A stretch of DNA of 64,000 bases from NCBI RefSeq assembly GCF_008315115.2, contig NC_050179.1, forward strand, positions 11,184,057 to 11,248,056. The letters run 5' to 3'. The notes beneath the pieces are model-generated. The model was not told where the DNA came from. It worked only from the letters and a program-made list of their open reading frames with translations, and did not search any database. Each line of letters begins with the position of its first letter. The stretch's first letter is position 1. The position numbers were made by a program, and so were the translations under genes. Shown in pieces: positions 1 to 12,800 of this stretch. The DNA comes from Sander lucioperca (taxonomy: Eukaryota > Chordata > Actinopteri > Perciformes > Percidae).

Positions 1-135
1 GCAAATACTTAAACAGGGCCAGGGTTCGACTCCGACCTGCTGCCCTTTGCTGCATGTCATTCCCCCTCTCTCTCTTCATATGTCTTCAGCTGTCCTCTCA
101 AATAAAGGCCTAAAATGCCCAAAAACAAGGAGAAA
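1..135 (+). repeat. tRNA-derived SINE tail, 5' truncated by window edge
   Basis: The segment opens with a B-box-like GGTTCGACTCC, then the pyrimidine-rich CTGCATGTCATTCCCC and CTCTCTCTC body, and ends in CAAATAAAGGCC plus an A-rich stretch. This combination is typical of a widespread teleost SINE. The tRNA head is left of the window, so orientation is + but the target-site duplication cannot be checked. It lies in a megf11 intron. Confidence 0.7.
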
Positions 136-613
136 AACAGGAGAATTTAGTATATTTGTTGGTCCGCCAGTGAGTATTTATAGCTACAACAGCACAATGG
201 TGTATATGGGATTGACTCAAAATAAATTAAAGGCCCATGTTCTTGGTAACGGAGAAACATGTTACCCAGTGCAATAGTGTGGCTCATTGATGTGTTTTTA
301 ATAGTTTTTTGACGACAATTGAGCTCCATAGCACAGATGAATAAGCGCCATCAGGCTTTGGCTGCACAGGCAATATTAAAAGGATAATTTCATTGTTGGT
401 TTTGATATTTTTGTGGGATTTGTTGACCATACAAAGAGTAAGAATTTCATGAGACATTATCTTTTATGAGCTAAAAAAACACATTTACCTTAAAAACTTA
501 AAAGTCAATAATAAAGCCATAAGCTGAATATGAATGTCAAGAATATCATATGCATATTCTCTTTTGTTTTGTTACTCTGCTCTGTCTGATGCCACTTCTC
601 TCTGTGCTTGCAG
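136..613 (+). other. megf11: megf11 intron (3' part)
   Basis: This is the end of the intron before the first exon in view. After the SINE tail the sequence is AT-rich with nothing recognisable, then a pyrimidine-rich tract and the acceptor TTGCAG at 608-613. Confidence 0.8.
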
Positions 614-860
614 GCTGTGAGAGTGACTACTGGGGACCTCATTGCAGTAATCGGTGCCAGTGCCAGAATGGGGCTAAGTGTAACCCCATCACAGGTGCCT
701 GTGTCTGCACTGATGGGTACCAGGGATGGCGATGTGAGGAGCCCTGTGAGTACGGTTACTACGGCAAGGTTTGCCAACTACCCTGCCAGTGTGTCAATGG
801 TGCCACCTGCAACCATGAGACAGGAGAGTGCATCTGTGCACCGGGATACTCAGGGGCTTT
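614..860 (+). CDS. megf11: megf11 exon: EGF-like modules 1-2 (window numbering)
   Basis: Acceptor TTGCAG, donor GTGAGT; enters in phase 1 and leaves in phase 2. It encodes CESDYWGPHC and then CEYGYYGKVC with the eight-cysteine spacing of MEGF/laminin-type EGF repeats. The start Met seen at 550 belongs to intron sequence and is not a real start. Confidence 0.92.
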
Positions 861-3800
861 GTGAGTACCAGCAACATATGTATTCCTTTGCAACTTTCCC
901 TTTGGTGTCTATGAAATATATGTTGCTGGACTGTTGTTTGCCCCTTGTGTTGTGTCTGAGACATTTGACTCTTGACTTGTGTGGCGACAGCTGCGGAGAG
1001 CGCTGCCCCTCCGGAAGTCACGGGCCTCAGTGTGAGCAGAGCTGTCCCTGTCAGAATGGAGGAACGTGCCACCACATCACTGGAGATTGTTCCTGCCCCA
1101 TCGGGTGGACGGTAGGTCACATTAACAAAGGGGAAAAGGCAATGAGGAAGAAAGGCCTGAGGGAAGGAAAGGGTTCAATATAGTTGGTGTTCTAGGAAAA
1201 AAACGTTTATATCTCTAATGTAGTCTTTACAGCAGAGGCTGACATGTTGAGAACATGGACCTGAGGATCAATATGCTGTTATCAATTATAAATGAGAATG
1301 TGGGATTCTCTACTCCCTGCAAGAGAGAAAGAATCAGAGTGCCTGGTGGGGAGGTTGTGCATGCTTTCTCAAACCCTCGTTCACAAAGTATTGTCAAGTG
1401 AACATTGCCACCCACAGTCAACAATATAAAATGTTATTAAGTGTACGAGTGTTTTAAGGCAATGTTCCCAGTTGGATTCCAGCTTTGTTGCATGACATCT
1501 TGTTTGCACTCTCACATGTCTGTCTCTACTGTCAAACTATTGAATAAAGACAATAATGCAAAAACAAAATGGATTATGCTTTTAAAAAGCACTTTTTTAG
1601 CATTCCTTTAAATCAGGAGTGGAATAGACAATCGCTTATGGTATAAATAATTTTATATTGCAGTATTTATGAATTATCATTTTATATATTTCTGTGAATT
1701 CAATTGAGCAACTAATTGCATATGAAATAACCAGATATGAAAGTTTTCGGCTAATCTAAGGAATTAAATACCTTGCAAATTGTCACATGTAATAATTATT
1801 TGTTTTTTATCCAATTTAGCTGTAAAGCCTTCCTGCGTATTGACTTGCAACACAATTACTTAAATCAACCAAGGATTTGTGACAGATACCATGATATAAA
1901 CAGTATGATACAATCTCTGAGGGTCAACATATTTCTATTCTCTCATGCTTTATATCATCATATTGCCCAACCCGACATTTAAATCTATTTCTTGTCAATA
2001 CACCAATAATAAGTGGTTAACCAGTACAATATTTTGAGTATATTCTAATTTCTACCATGGTATGGAGGTCACTTTGGACTTTCCATGTGAAGATAAACTA
2101 TACATTAATTTGAACTTTCTATAGATAATGTGAAGAAAATAGTGTCAAAGCAGGAACTGTGTTGTTTTGAGTAGTGTTGTCAGTTTAGGTTATTTTTTAT
2201 ATATAAATGTATTTTATATATAGGAGGATATATGGCACATGCCTAGCCTGGTTGACACCAGACCCTTCTCAGTTGTAACTGAGAGTGGGTCTGGGGAAGG
2301 TTCATTCACAGCTCATTTCCAAAGGGGCGTCACCAACGGACGCCGCTCAAATGCCTCTGGGTGCAATTGGATAGTCCTTCAACCAATCAGACCAATGATC
2401 CGGGTGACGTAGCAGCGACAGCGGCATCAATGGGTTGTTGCACTTCGGTGGCCGTCATGTTGAATGTAAACAAAAAGCTGCTTGCCGTTGCAGTGCTATT
2501 GTCATTGTGTAAAGCCCGCCTCAACGGTTGTGACTGGTGCCTCGATTTGGAAAAATTGGAAATAGACCTCAACAGTAAGAATACAATACAATTTCAAGAA
2601 AAGTCTACCATCGACGGTTACGATTTTATGGCTTATACTCCAATTGTCAATGGAGAAATTGAATTGTATTCTTACTTCCGGAATCGGCTGTGGGCGGGAC
2701 TGTTGAGGTCTATGGGCTTGAATGGGCTCTTGGCCAGACGGACTTGCAGAGCAAATCTCAAATTTGCCGGAAGTTTGTCAGGGATTTCCCAGGCTAGCAC
2801 ATGCCAGAAACAGATAGGAAAGCAGTAACCAATTTCAGTCCTGACAAAGTACTGTAGTAAGCGATGTATCTCATATGGTTCTTTGCTGGCTTTTCTTCAA
2901 AGGGTTCAGTTTGTGCCCAGCCGTGCCCTCTTGGCAAGTACGGCATCAACTGCAGCAAAGACTGTTCCTGTCGTAATGGCGGACTGTGCGACCACGTCAC
3001 GGGGCAGTGCCAGTGTGCAGCTGGCTTCAGTGGAAGCAGGTTTGCAGCTGACACCTCTTGCAGACAGACTGCTGAACTATTATGCACAAAAGCCCTTTTG
3101 TGAAGTACTCTGGGCAAACTTTTGTACTCCTACTTTGAAAATAGGTCAGACAATGGCAATAATGATTTATAGGTATTAGTATTAAATACAAAGTGATGGT
3201 TTCATGCAGACAGTTACACATTAAACAGTCACTCATTGACCTATTCTCTTTGTTGACGTCCAAATTAGATACAAACCTGGCTGTTCTTTCAAAAGAGAAA
3301 GGAACTGCTAGAATAATCTCACAGTCAGGAGAAATAAGCATTTATAAATACCCATTAGTCCATTTGAAGGTGGATTGGAAGCTTTTAAAATGGGTGTTTA
3401 TGTTTAATTAATCTTATACTTCATTCTGGCCAGCAAGGTTTCATGTCTTCAGCGTTCATCCTCCTTCACTTCCAGCCCGCCCATTGATCTTGGTATGGGC
3501 TACATGCTGTTTGGATTCTGCTCATTAATTATAAGTAATGGTTCTCATTGAAATCCACAGATCTTTTTAGTTCCCAGTGCCTGCCAGAGCAGCCCAGAGC
3601 AGACTGGGTTTATTAGTTCAACTAAAGAAATTGTCTCTTGGATAGAAACACTTCCTCAACACGACCTTTCCTTTCCTTTTATTATTTTGCAAAATTGCCC
3701 TCATTCATTTTGTCAGTGGCAGGTGAATGAACCTGCCAGGAATAATTTGAGATTGTGTTAGCCCCCGCCCACTCCTGTCTAGTTTAATAATACCATTGTG

Positions 3801-6800
3801 CCCTGATAAACTAAAGCCGGGGTAATTTAAACATGAAACATAACTTGCCCATTTTGTAATGTAATTGAGCTATTTGTAATAGCTTTGTTAGACTCTTGAG
3901 ATTGATTCTCCACCAAGATTGTATAGTTAGGTCAGTATATTTAAGTGAAGATAAAATCCATTTTCTATGTACTTTTGTTCTTCATGTGGAGCAACTCTTC
4001 AGCAGTTCTAATTTCTGTGGTTGATGACGATTACTAAGTCTTGTCCAACTCCTGCAGAGAAGTCCTGACTGCCGACAGCAGGGAGCTGCTTTTAGGCCTC
4101 CCCTGTCACGTAGTCGTTGAAATTTGGCCATTTTAGTCTTGGATTTATGAAAGGTTTTCAAATGAAATAGTCATTGTTTAACCTTGACTATTAATAACTA
4201 CTATAAAATACTATTAATAATATATTTTTTTAACTATATTTCTATTTTCAAATACTTACACAAACTTATATTGTACAAAACCATTGTCATAAAAGTGTGT
4301 TTAATGCTCACAGTTAGTTATTACTATTCATCCTATGTTGTCGAAGTGTAAACAATAACAGATTTTAAAACACTAAAGGAGAATTTCAGCTGGCACAATT
4401 AATCCAAAATGGATATTTAGTATTTATCATTTAAACATTTTAGTTGTTTTAATATGCAAGCTGTAGATTGTGCAGCAGTGGTGGTAGAATGAAAAGGGCA
4501 ATAACACCTTATACATATTATTTTATTGATTAATTGCTAAGGTTATAAAATGTCCTAAAATAGTGAAAAATGCCTGTGACAGGTGTCAGACTAAAAAAGT
4601 ACTTGTTTTGTACGACCAAAAGTTTAAAAACCAAAGATTACATTTAATTGATGAATATTTAGAACAAATTAGCAAAACTTTACATAAACAATAAATGTAT
4701 TATCACTGTTGCTGTTGATTAATTTTTTTGTCGATCCATTAATTAGTTCAGCTCTGTTTTCAATTCATCACGTGTACCTAGATGCTTTAACCTTTTTAAC
4801 ATTTGAATTTCATGTTACCACTCTTTACTCTTTATTTTTTTTATGTACTTTTTAGACACCAATTTAAAAGACTGTTATTTTCCTCCAGGTGTCAGGATGA
4901 CTGTCCTGTCGGCACCTTTGGCCCGCAGTGTAACCAGAGGTGTGAGTGTCAGAACGGAGCCAAATGTCACCATATCAACGGAGCCTGTCTGTGTGAAACA
5001 GGATTTAAAGGCCCTAATTGCCAAGAGAGATTCTGTCCCCCAGGCCTCTATGGCCTCATCTGTGACAAGTACTGCCCCTGTAATACCACCAACACCGTGA
5101 GGTAAGTGAGACATCAGCGCAAGGCCACACACAGCTTCCCTCTGACCAAGCCTTGAAGCGAAGCCACCTGTATCTCCTGTAACCTGCTTCATTTTAGCTC
5201 TAAGACAGTACTCATTCTGAAGTCTGGACACCTCTTAGCCATGTCATCCAGTTAGCTTTTAATCGCGACCTTTGCTTCATTCATAATTTCTCAGCAGCAT
5301 TCATAGTTAATGCAATGTTAATGCTCTGATTCCTGCTGGAGTTGGGCACCGACCATAGAAGTCATTACAGAAAGAAGGAGAAAAAGGACACCTCATCTAT
5401 CTGAGACAAGCACGTAGACACATAGATGGATGAATTGCTATTGCGCAGACTTCACACTTTGACCCTGCTCACGAATGCAGTGTTGATACTCTCCGAGCTG
5501 AAACTTTGCCTCAGTCTTCTTGTTGTTGTCCCATCTTTCTTTCTCATTATGTTGTAGCTGCCACCCGCTTTCTGGTGAATGCACCTGCTCTGCAGGATGG
5601 ACAGGGCTTTACTGTAATGAGACCTGCCCTCCTGGATACTACGGAGAGGGATGCATGCTGCCTTGTAGCTGCACCAACGGAGCTGACTGCCATCCTGTCA
5701 CAGGCACTTGTACATGTGCCCCTGGGTTCATGGTGAGTAGCAGATCTGCTATGTAATTGTACTTAGGTCAGTGGCTGCTATCATGGTCATGTTTTATTGT
5801 TATTTAAGATGTTATATGTTTTATTGTTATTTATTTAATTTTAATTAGACTTTTACTTGGTCTTATTAGATCTAAATCTCTTTTTAGGGAGAGCCAACAT
5901 TCCAAAATGCTAACCTCAATTATTTGACACAAACCGACAGAGAGCCAACCTTCACTGAAGAAAAACGAATAGAAGAATAGGAATGCTTAAAACACATTGA
6001 AATGGAAAAGGAGGAACAATAAACACACAAACACATTAAAACCCTTGAACATCAGTCCTTAAAATGTCTTAAAATGACTTTGTGTTTAAAATGATTTAAC
6101 ATTTTGCCACTTTCCTCTATCTTAATTTAATGACTGCCTGCAATTATGCTCACATTATAGACTGACAACATGTACTTATGTTGTTGATTACATACATTGT
6201 TCATAAAATTGTCATAGGTTAATTGTCATTGTAACCTTGCTCCTTGTAATATTTGTTATACTAATGAAAATCTGTTTCATTAAATAATAATGATAACATT
6301 AGGTATGTGTAAGGGTATCAGTATTGTGCCTATATATAATGTAGCTCTTTATTTGTGAAGGTTGTTGCTTTGATTTATATTTCATGTTATTTGTGGCCAT
6401 AGTAAAATGTTTGCGTCATTGTGGTTGTAATGTTCTGGAAGTGGTCCAGGTATTACTTTAGAACCTTTTTGTACACAGGCAGGCAGAAGCAAGGTGAGAC
6501 ATTTCATTATTGCCTTATTATGGATGTGCTCTATTGCACCACAAGAAATTCCTTGCTAAATGATTCATTCTCTGGTCCAGCCGTTTGCAGACAATAATCA
6601 GTCGTGTGTATTTTACAAACGGTTGATACGTCTTAGTTTGTGGCATCAGAGAGACAATAGAGAGTGAGAAGATCTATATTCTGGTAAGACCAATTGGAAT
6701 AAAATTGAATCTTTGACCTATATAAGTTTCCATTTTAGCAGTTTTTGTTCAGCCGCAATGTCCCTTTTGCAACTGTCAAATTAGGTGGCTAACTTCAATC

Positions 6801-9800
6801 AGTTTTCCCATTGTATTTCTTGTCTTGCAATCTGAAGTTACAGAGCAACAGAGCCTGAGAGGGTACATTTCTGCCAACATTACATTTCAGTGGAAATTGC
6901 CTGTGTCTTACAGCGGGCCACTGTGGTGAATTGAGCTACCGAGCGGGGCCGCAGACTGTGTCTTAATTTGCTCCACCTGTTCTCTTTGGTGACTGCTGGG
7001 AAGGGCTGCCAGATCCATTAAACAGACCTAGAGGGCAGGAGCTGGATAGAAAAGGAGGCAGTCAGAAGGGAACAGACACAGCTCATAGAGAGGATTGGTG
7101 TGTTTGGTGTGTGTGTTGTAGGGAGAGGGAGAGGGCGAGTACACATGGAAGTTTTTTGATAACAAAAAGCTGTTGCTTTGCAAACAACACTGAGGCTTTG
7201 TTAGAAAGTTAGAGCTGTGATTCTTGCCTTTACCTGCAAGTGTGTAACTGTCACATGCATGGCACATGCATCATTATCACTAGGGCTGCCACCTCTTAGT
7301 CGATTAGTCAACTAATCGGTCGTTTTGGTCTTAGTCGACTAAGATTTCTTTAGTTGATGAGTCATTTTTTATGCTTATTCATGCTTAATTACTCATTTCC
7401 AAGAAACTTATGAGCACATTTCTGGTAAGCACAAGATTTAAAGTGGTGCTTTTGCAGGATTAATTGTGGAGAAACTCAGTTTTACAGATGGTTCATTAAC
7501 TATATTTATATTGTGCTTTTCTAGTCTTAACCACCTCTCAAAGAGCACAGCTCTGTCGATTACATCAACTAATCGATTAATCGACAAAATCATATAAGTG
7601 TTAGTCGACTAAGAATTTCTTTAGTCGAGGACAGCCCTAATTATCACGCAGTGAGGCTTTTAAAATGTTATTGATGATGGTGTTGCAGCTATGATTGCTG
7701 GTGAAGTCACTTCCTCAGGGGACAGCAAATAGGACTAAGCCTCCTTGCTGTATCTTTGTGGGAACTAAGCAAAGTGTTGGAGCAGACTGAGCTCCTGCAT
7801 GCTTGATTTAGCTCTAGTAATCGGACATGCTCTTTTTGACTGGGACAGTCAGTCAAGTGATTACATGTTACCTATTCAGACATTGTCCCTTGCAATCTGC
7901 AGCATGTACTCACAGTAACATTTCTTCCTAAGAGTATGTCTACAGTTTCTACAGATTATGTTGATACCGTTGTAGCTGAAATATGAATGCATTAGTAATG
8001 TATTCCAGTCTGCCTTTTGTGGGTGGTGAAAACAAATCATTTTCCTATCTCTCAGTGCTTTCTAGGCTCATCAAAAGGTTCAGAGGTTCATTTTCTGTCT
8101 TGCTGCATGAATTTTAAACTGCAGTCACTCATCCAGCAGTTAGATGGACTGTTAAGGAGTGAGACTGATTGGTAATTAGTGGTGCCATTTGCATCTAGTC
8201 TCAATGGGTACCAGGCTGATCAATGTTGTGTCAGCGAGAGGCTTTCTGGAAAAAGTGCTCTCCAATTACATTAAGATACTAATAGGTATGAATTTAGTGC
8301 CTTGGCCAAGGACGACCTGGCCGCCTCTCAGCAGCTCAGGTCTGGTTGCAGCCTCCATTGGTTATGTGGTTATTGGTCCATTGGTCTCCATAGTTATGTA
8401 AGGTCCTGCTGCTCTCGTGCGATGGACTGACAGCCCCTGTATTAATAATGATTCTCCACATACAGACTTCTATCCTTCACAGCTCAGAAGGAATATGAAT
8501 CAGTAGACTAATGAGAGAGCTGCCTTTCCCCTCTTAAGAGCAGACCAACCATTGGTCTCTGTGCCATGAGGGTGAAACCAAGTGGAATCGGAAGCAGCCA
8601 AGGATGCAGCAAAATCCATGTGGTCATTTGTGGCTGCATGACGTTTTATCCATGAGTCCAGTCACCAGTAAATTGCCTGTGCTCTGAAGACGGGCTGCAC
8701 CCCTCCCACCCATCTAGCCCCCACTGGCAGGTCGAACTTCTCTCCACATTTAACGACTGTAACTGAACTGCTATTGTTAGCAGTCTTGAAGCTGTCATTT
8801 TCCGCAGAACAAAGGTTATTGCAACAGATTGATAAAAATTTCATTCACAGACTGACGCTTTTATGTGGTGTTCGCGGAGGAGAGATGTTTTAAGATGTGT
8901 GTTCTGCCCCTGGCGTCCACTGGCACATCTCATTCTGCCTTTTGTTTAAACTGAGTTCAAAATGATAATGAGAGCAGTGAGCAGCCAGCAGTCCCCCAGT
9001 GCTCTGGTTAGTGAAGCAAGAGCCACTCAGGACTCCTCTGGGCCACTAATTGGAACTCTAAATCATTGTGTCACCTGTCACTCAAGGCAGGGTGTGGGAA
9101 TCCATAGACTGGCTGTGATCTCCAGCTTAGGGAGGGACGAGACTAGTGTAGGTGGGCTGTGCTCAGCCTTCAAAGCAGAGAAATTCTAATGATAGCAGAC
9201 TGTAGAGGACAGGGAAGAAGTGCTGCATGTCCTTTACCAAGTAGTTCACTCTAATGCAATTGTAAGGGACTCAAAGGCTGCGCCAGCATGGCTGCCGATC
9301 TCGCTTTGGTGTGCTTCTTAATAGTAAATTGAGTCGGCTGCAGTCTCTGGGATCCTGCTGTTCCCCTGTCCAACCAGTTCACCATATAGTTTATGTGTTT
9401 TTGCTTCTCCCCAGTTTGGTTTCATCATATTATCATTCTTAGTACTGCTAACTCCCACTGTTGGCCTGAGGCAGGGGTAGACAACCATGTGCTTCCTCTG
9501 ATACACATGGTGTCGCCAGCTGCTTTGGCACAGGGAGGTTTACAATATTCTTCTCTGATTCTAACCCCTTTTTGTGCTGGCGCCTCAACCAACCAGTAGG
9601 AGTTGCTAATTAGGGGACAAGGAAATGATCCTCAAACACTGTCAGTTGTGTTATTTGGGATGTAGGGACCAAATGGGGGATTGAACTCTGGTCTTGAGCA
9701 CTGCATCACTTTGCCCTAAAATGTGATGGTCCTACTCACGTGTGTCTACAAAATCCCTGCAGCAGTGTACAGCGTTATAGATGCATCTTCTAACAGACAT

Positions 9801-12800
9801 TTTACCAAGCAAGAATCATATCTTTAGTTACTTTAGAACAAAAATGGTTGTATTAATGAACCAAATGTAGTTGGACTTAAGGTCAGATTTGGTAGTACAG
9901 ATTTTGTGGCTTGGTTGAAGACGGGAAGAGTTTGGATTCTCTGGCTTTGGAGTCCTGCCAGTCTCTCCACTGATGAAAGTGGAGATCCCCCCCATGAGAC
10001 CAACCTAAAGGGAGGGAGAGATGGAGAGAGAAGTGAAGAGACGGGGTGGAGCATGGTTGCAAAAAGTGAAGTGTTGCTGGGAATAGGTGCTGTCAGAATG
10101 TATGGAGTGCATAATTGGAAGGTGAGAGGCAATAGCTTTGGGGGGTCCTTCCTCTTGAACTTCAGTTAAGATCATAAATCCATTCAGTTTTACGGTTGCT
10201 TTGCTTCTCATTCTGTACACCAATACAGTATGACTGGTGTAAATAAGCAGTTCAGTAAGCTATAGAGAAGTGCAGTAAACCTTCCCTGTCTTTCTGTCTC
10301 TATCTATTCAGACTATATTATTTCTATATAATCTTTTGTCTGCCAAAGTCAGCACTTATTGCCATGATGATTCTTTGCCTCATGACTTTGCCTTATTTCT
10401 TTCTTATTTCAGGGTGAGGAATGTGCTACAATGTGTCCTCCTGGTCTATATGGACCAAGCTGCATGTCCACCTGCTCCTGCCATAATCACGCATCCTGCT
10501 CTCCAGTCGACGGCTCCTGCATCTGCAGGGAAGGTACAGTACAATTGACTCATAGTAAAAGGTTTAGAGCAACTCCTGAGCTTTATAAGATATGCTACAC
10601 AGACTGTACTGTATGCTTTATCCACGGATACATCTTACATGGATGAACAGCACTTGGACATGTGCAACTGTACTTGTGGTCTGAGTCCTCTTGCATTCTG
10701 TGCTTGATGTAAGATTAAAAACATAAATTGGGTTGTTTTTTTCCGTTCACATACTGTATTTCACACAACTACCAGATGACCCCTGCCCTTCATTTATTCT
10801 CTGCTTGCTATGTTCAGTTATCTTTTAAATGAATAATACAAAATATTAGCGATTCTTAATAAATTAATTACCAAGAGGAAATTTGGTGCCAATCCATCTA
10901 GTGAGCATGTTGAGCTATTTCATATGTGAAAACTGACCTGCTGGGGACACTACAAGAAAACAAATTGGATCATCAAAGTCCGTAGGATTCATCCTCTTGA
11001 GAACATGAATGTCAACAAAATATCATCTTAATCCATCAGGTAGTTGTTAAGTTATTTCAGTCTAGGCCAAAGTGGTGGACCGACCAACTGACCAAGAAAC
11101 AGTGCCGTCCCTAGAGCCATGCATGGCTACAAATACATTTTTGCATAACAGAATGCATTTTTTTCTTTTATATTCCTTGAATGATATCCCTTAAATCCCT
11201 CAGATTTATCTTGAGGGTTTGAACCCCGGGTTTGGGACCACTGTACTATACTATTATTTTGTGTGAAATTATAACTGTAATACAATGTTGCTGTATCCAC
11301 AATACTTGGTTTATATAAAAATGAACAGTTGGATGTGTCTCTCTTACCCTAGGCTGGCATGGTGTGGACTGCTCCATCCTCTGTTCCAGCGGTCTGTGGG
11401 GTCTGGGCTGTAATCAGACATGCTTATGTTCCAATGGAGCTGCATGTGACCCTATAGATGGCACCTGTACATGTTCACCTGGGTGGAGGGGAGAGCACTG
11501 CTCCGAGTCCTGCCCTGTAAGTCTGTCTTTTATCTGAGAGGGTGCTGCAAAAACTCCTGCGGGTCTTAAACCTTTTGGAGCAACATTCAACTTCTCATTC
11601 TGCCAATGTGTGGAGTTTTAAAGGCATAACAGCAAGTTTTTGTTGTCAGGATGGCACCTATGGGTTGGAATGTCGTGAGCGCTGTGACTGTAGCCATGCT
11701 GATGGCTGTGATCCAGTGAGTGGCTACTGCCGCTGCTACCCCGGCTGGACAGGTCAGTATTGCTTTTAGAAAAGCCTGACATAAGGGACAGAAAACCTCT
11801 GAGATCTAAACTGTATTTATTTATCCTCATCATCAAATCAAAGACATCAGATTCTAGTCAGACTACTTACTTACCAAAACAAGAACATGGTTTTTGTTTT
11901 ACAGTATGTTTACAGAATGTCTAAGCAGTGTTTTGCTAATTAAATGTTGTAATTTGTTTTGCCACTGAGCTGGCGGGGTATATGAATGAGAAATGTTGAG
12001 AATTGAGCTCTAAAAAAGGAATTCTCTCGGCTAACACACTGGATGCTGGTATGCAATCATGCATACCAAAAATTGAATCCAGTTATACACGTCTAAAATG
12101 ACTCACCAGGTAAATATTTGGAGACAGAATCAAATCATTGGCTCAGAATGCTGTCATGAGTTTTAAACACAGCCTCTGATATTTTTATTTTTGATTCTGT
12201 TAATTATTTAAAGTTCCAGGTTGTAAAGTCTGACTGAACCAACTGCCATATTTATTAATTGGAGGATTCACTCTCTCTTAGTTGTCATAAGCTCTCCATT
12301 TGAACTGTGATTCCCTTTATACATAAATTCTTAGTTTTACATGAACACATGTCTGCTTTTTGTTTCTTGTCATTTCAAACATTTGCTCACAGGGAAAGAG
12401 GTGGAGGTAGGAAAGTGTGAATGTCACAGCAAGGGTGAGGTTCATTATACTCAAAACTGAAGCATCTGAATGTCAAATGCAGGGGGCTAGCTGAGGACCT
12501 GGTCTCTGAGCCTGGGTGGAGAGGTGCAGTCAGGGAGGGAATAGATTCAGCAGAAAGGTCAAGCCTGTGAGCTCTCAGCAGCCCACTCCATTCAGCCTCC
12601 TGAGCTTAGGGCATTTATTCTGGGAAACAATGTGGGTTTTATTATCTGCAAGAACGGAGCCGGTAAAACGGGCCTCTCATGCTCTGAATCCTGCACAGGT
12701 CGGGACCATCTGTCAGCCTTAATTGAGTCACCAGGGTGCAGGGCTGGGGGCAGCGTGGAGCCCATCGGGCCGGACAAACACACATACATACACACTTGAA

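Noticed and set aside
550..613. Met-led hydrophobic stretch (MHILFCFVTLLCLMPLLSVLA) before the first megf11 exon, resembling a signal peptide
   Set aside because: It is the pyrimidine-rich intron end translated; the acceptor TTGCAG and EGF-module continuity show the exon starts at 614.
2361..2828. 155-codon open frame
   Set aside because: Lies almost wholly within the MITE at 2244-2796, runs past its right end, and shows no domain or splice context.
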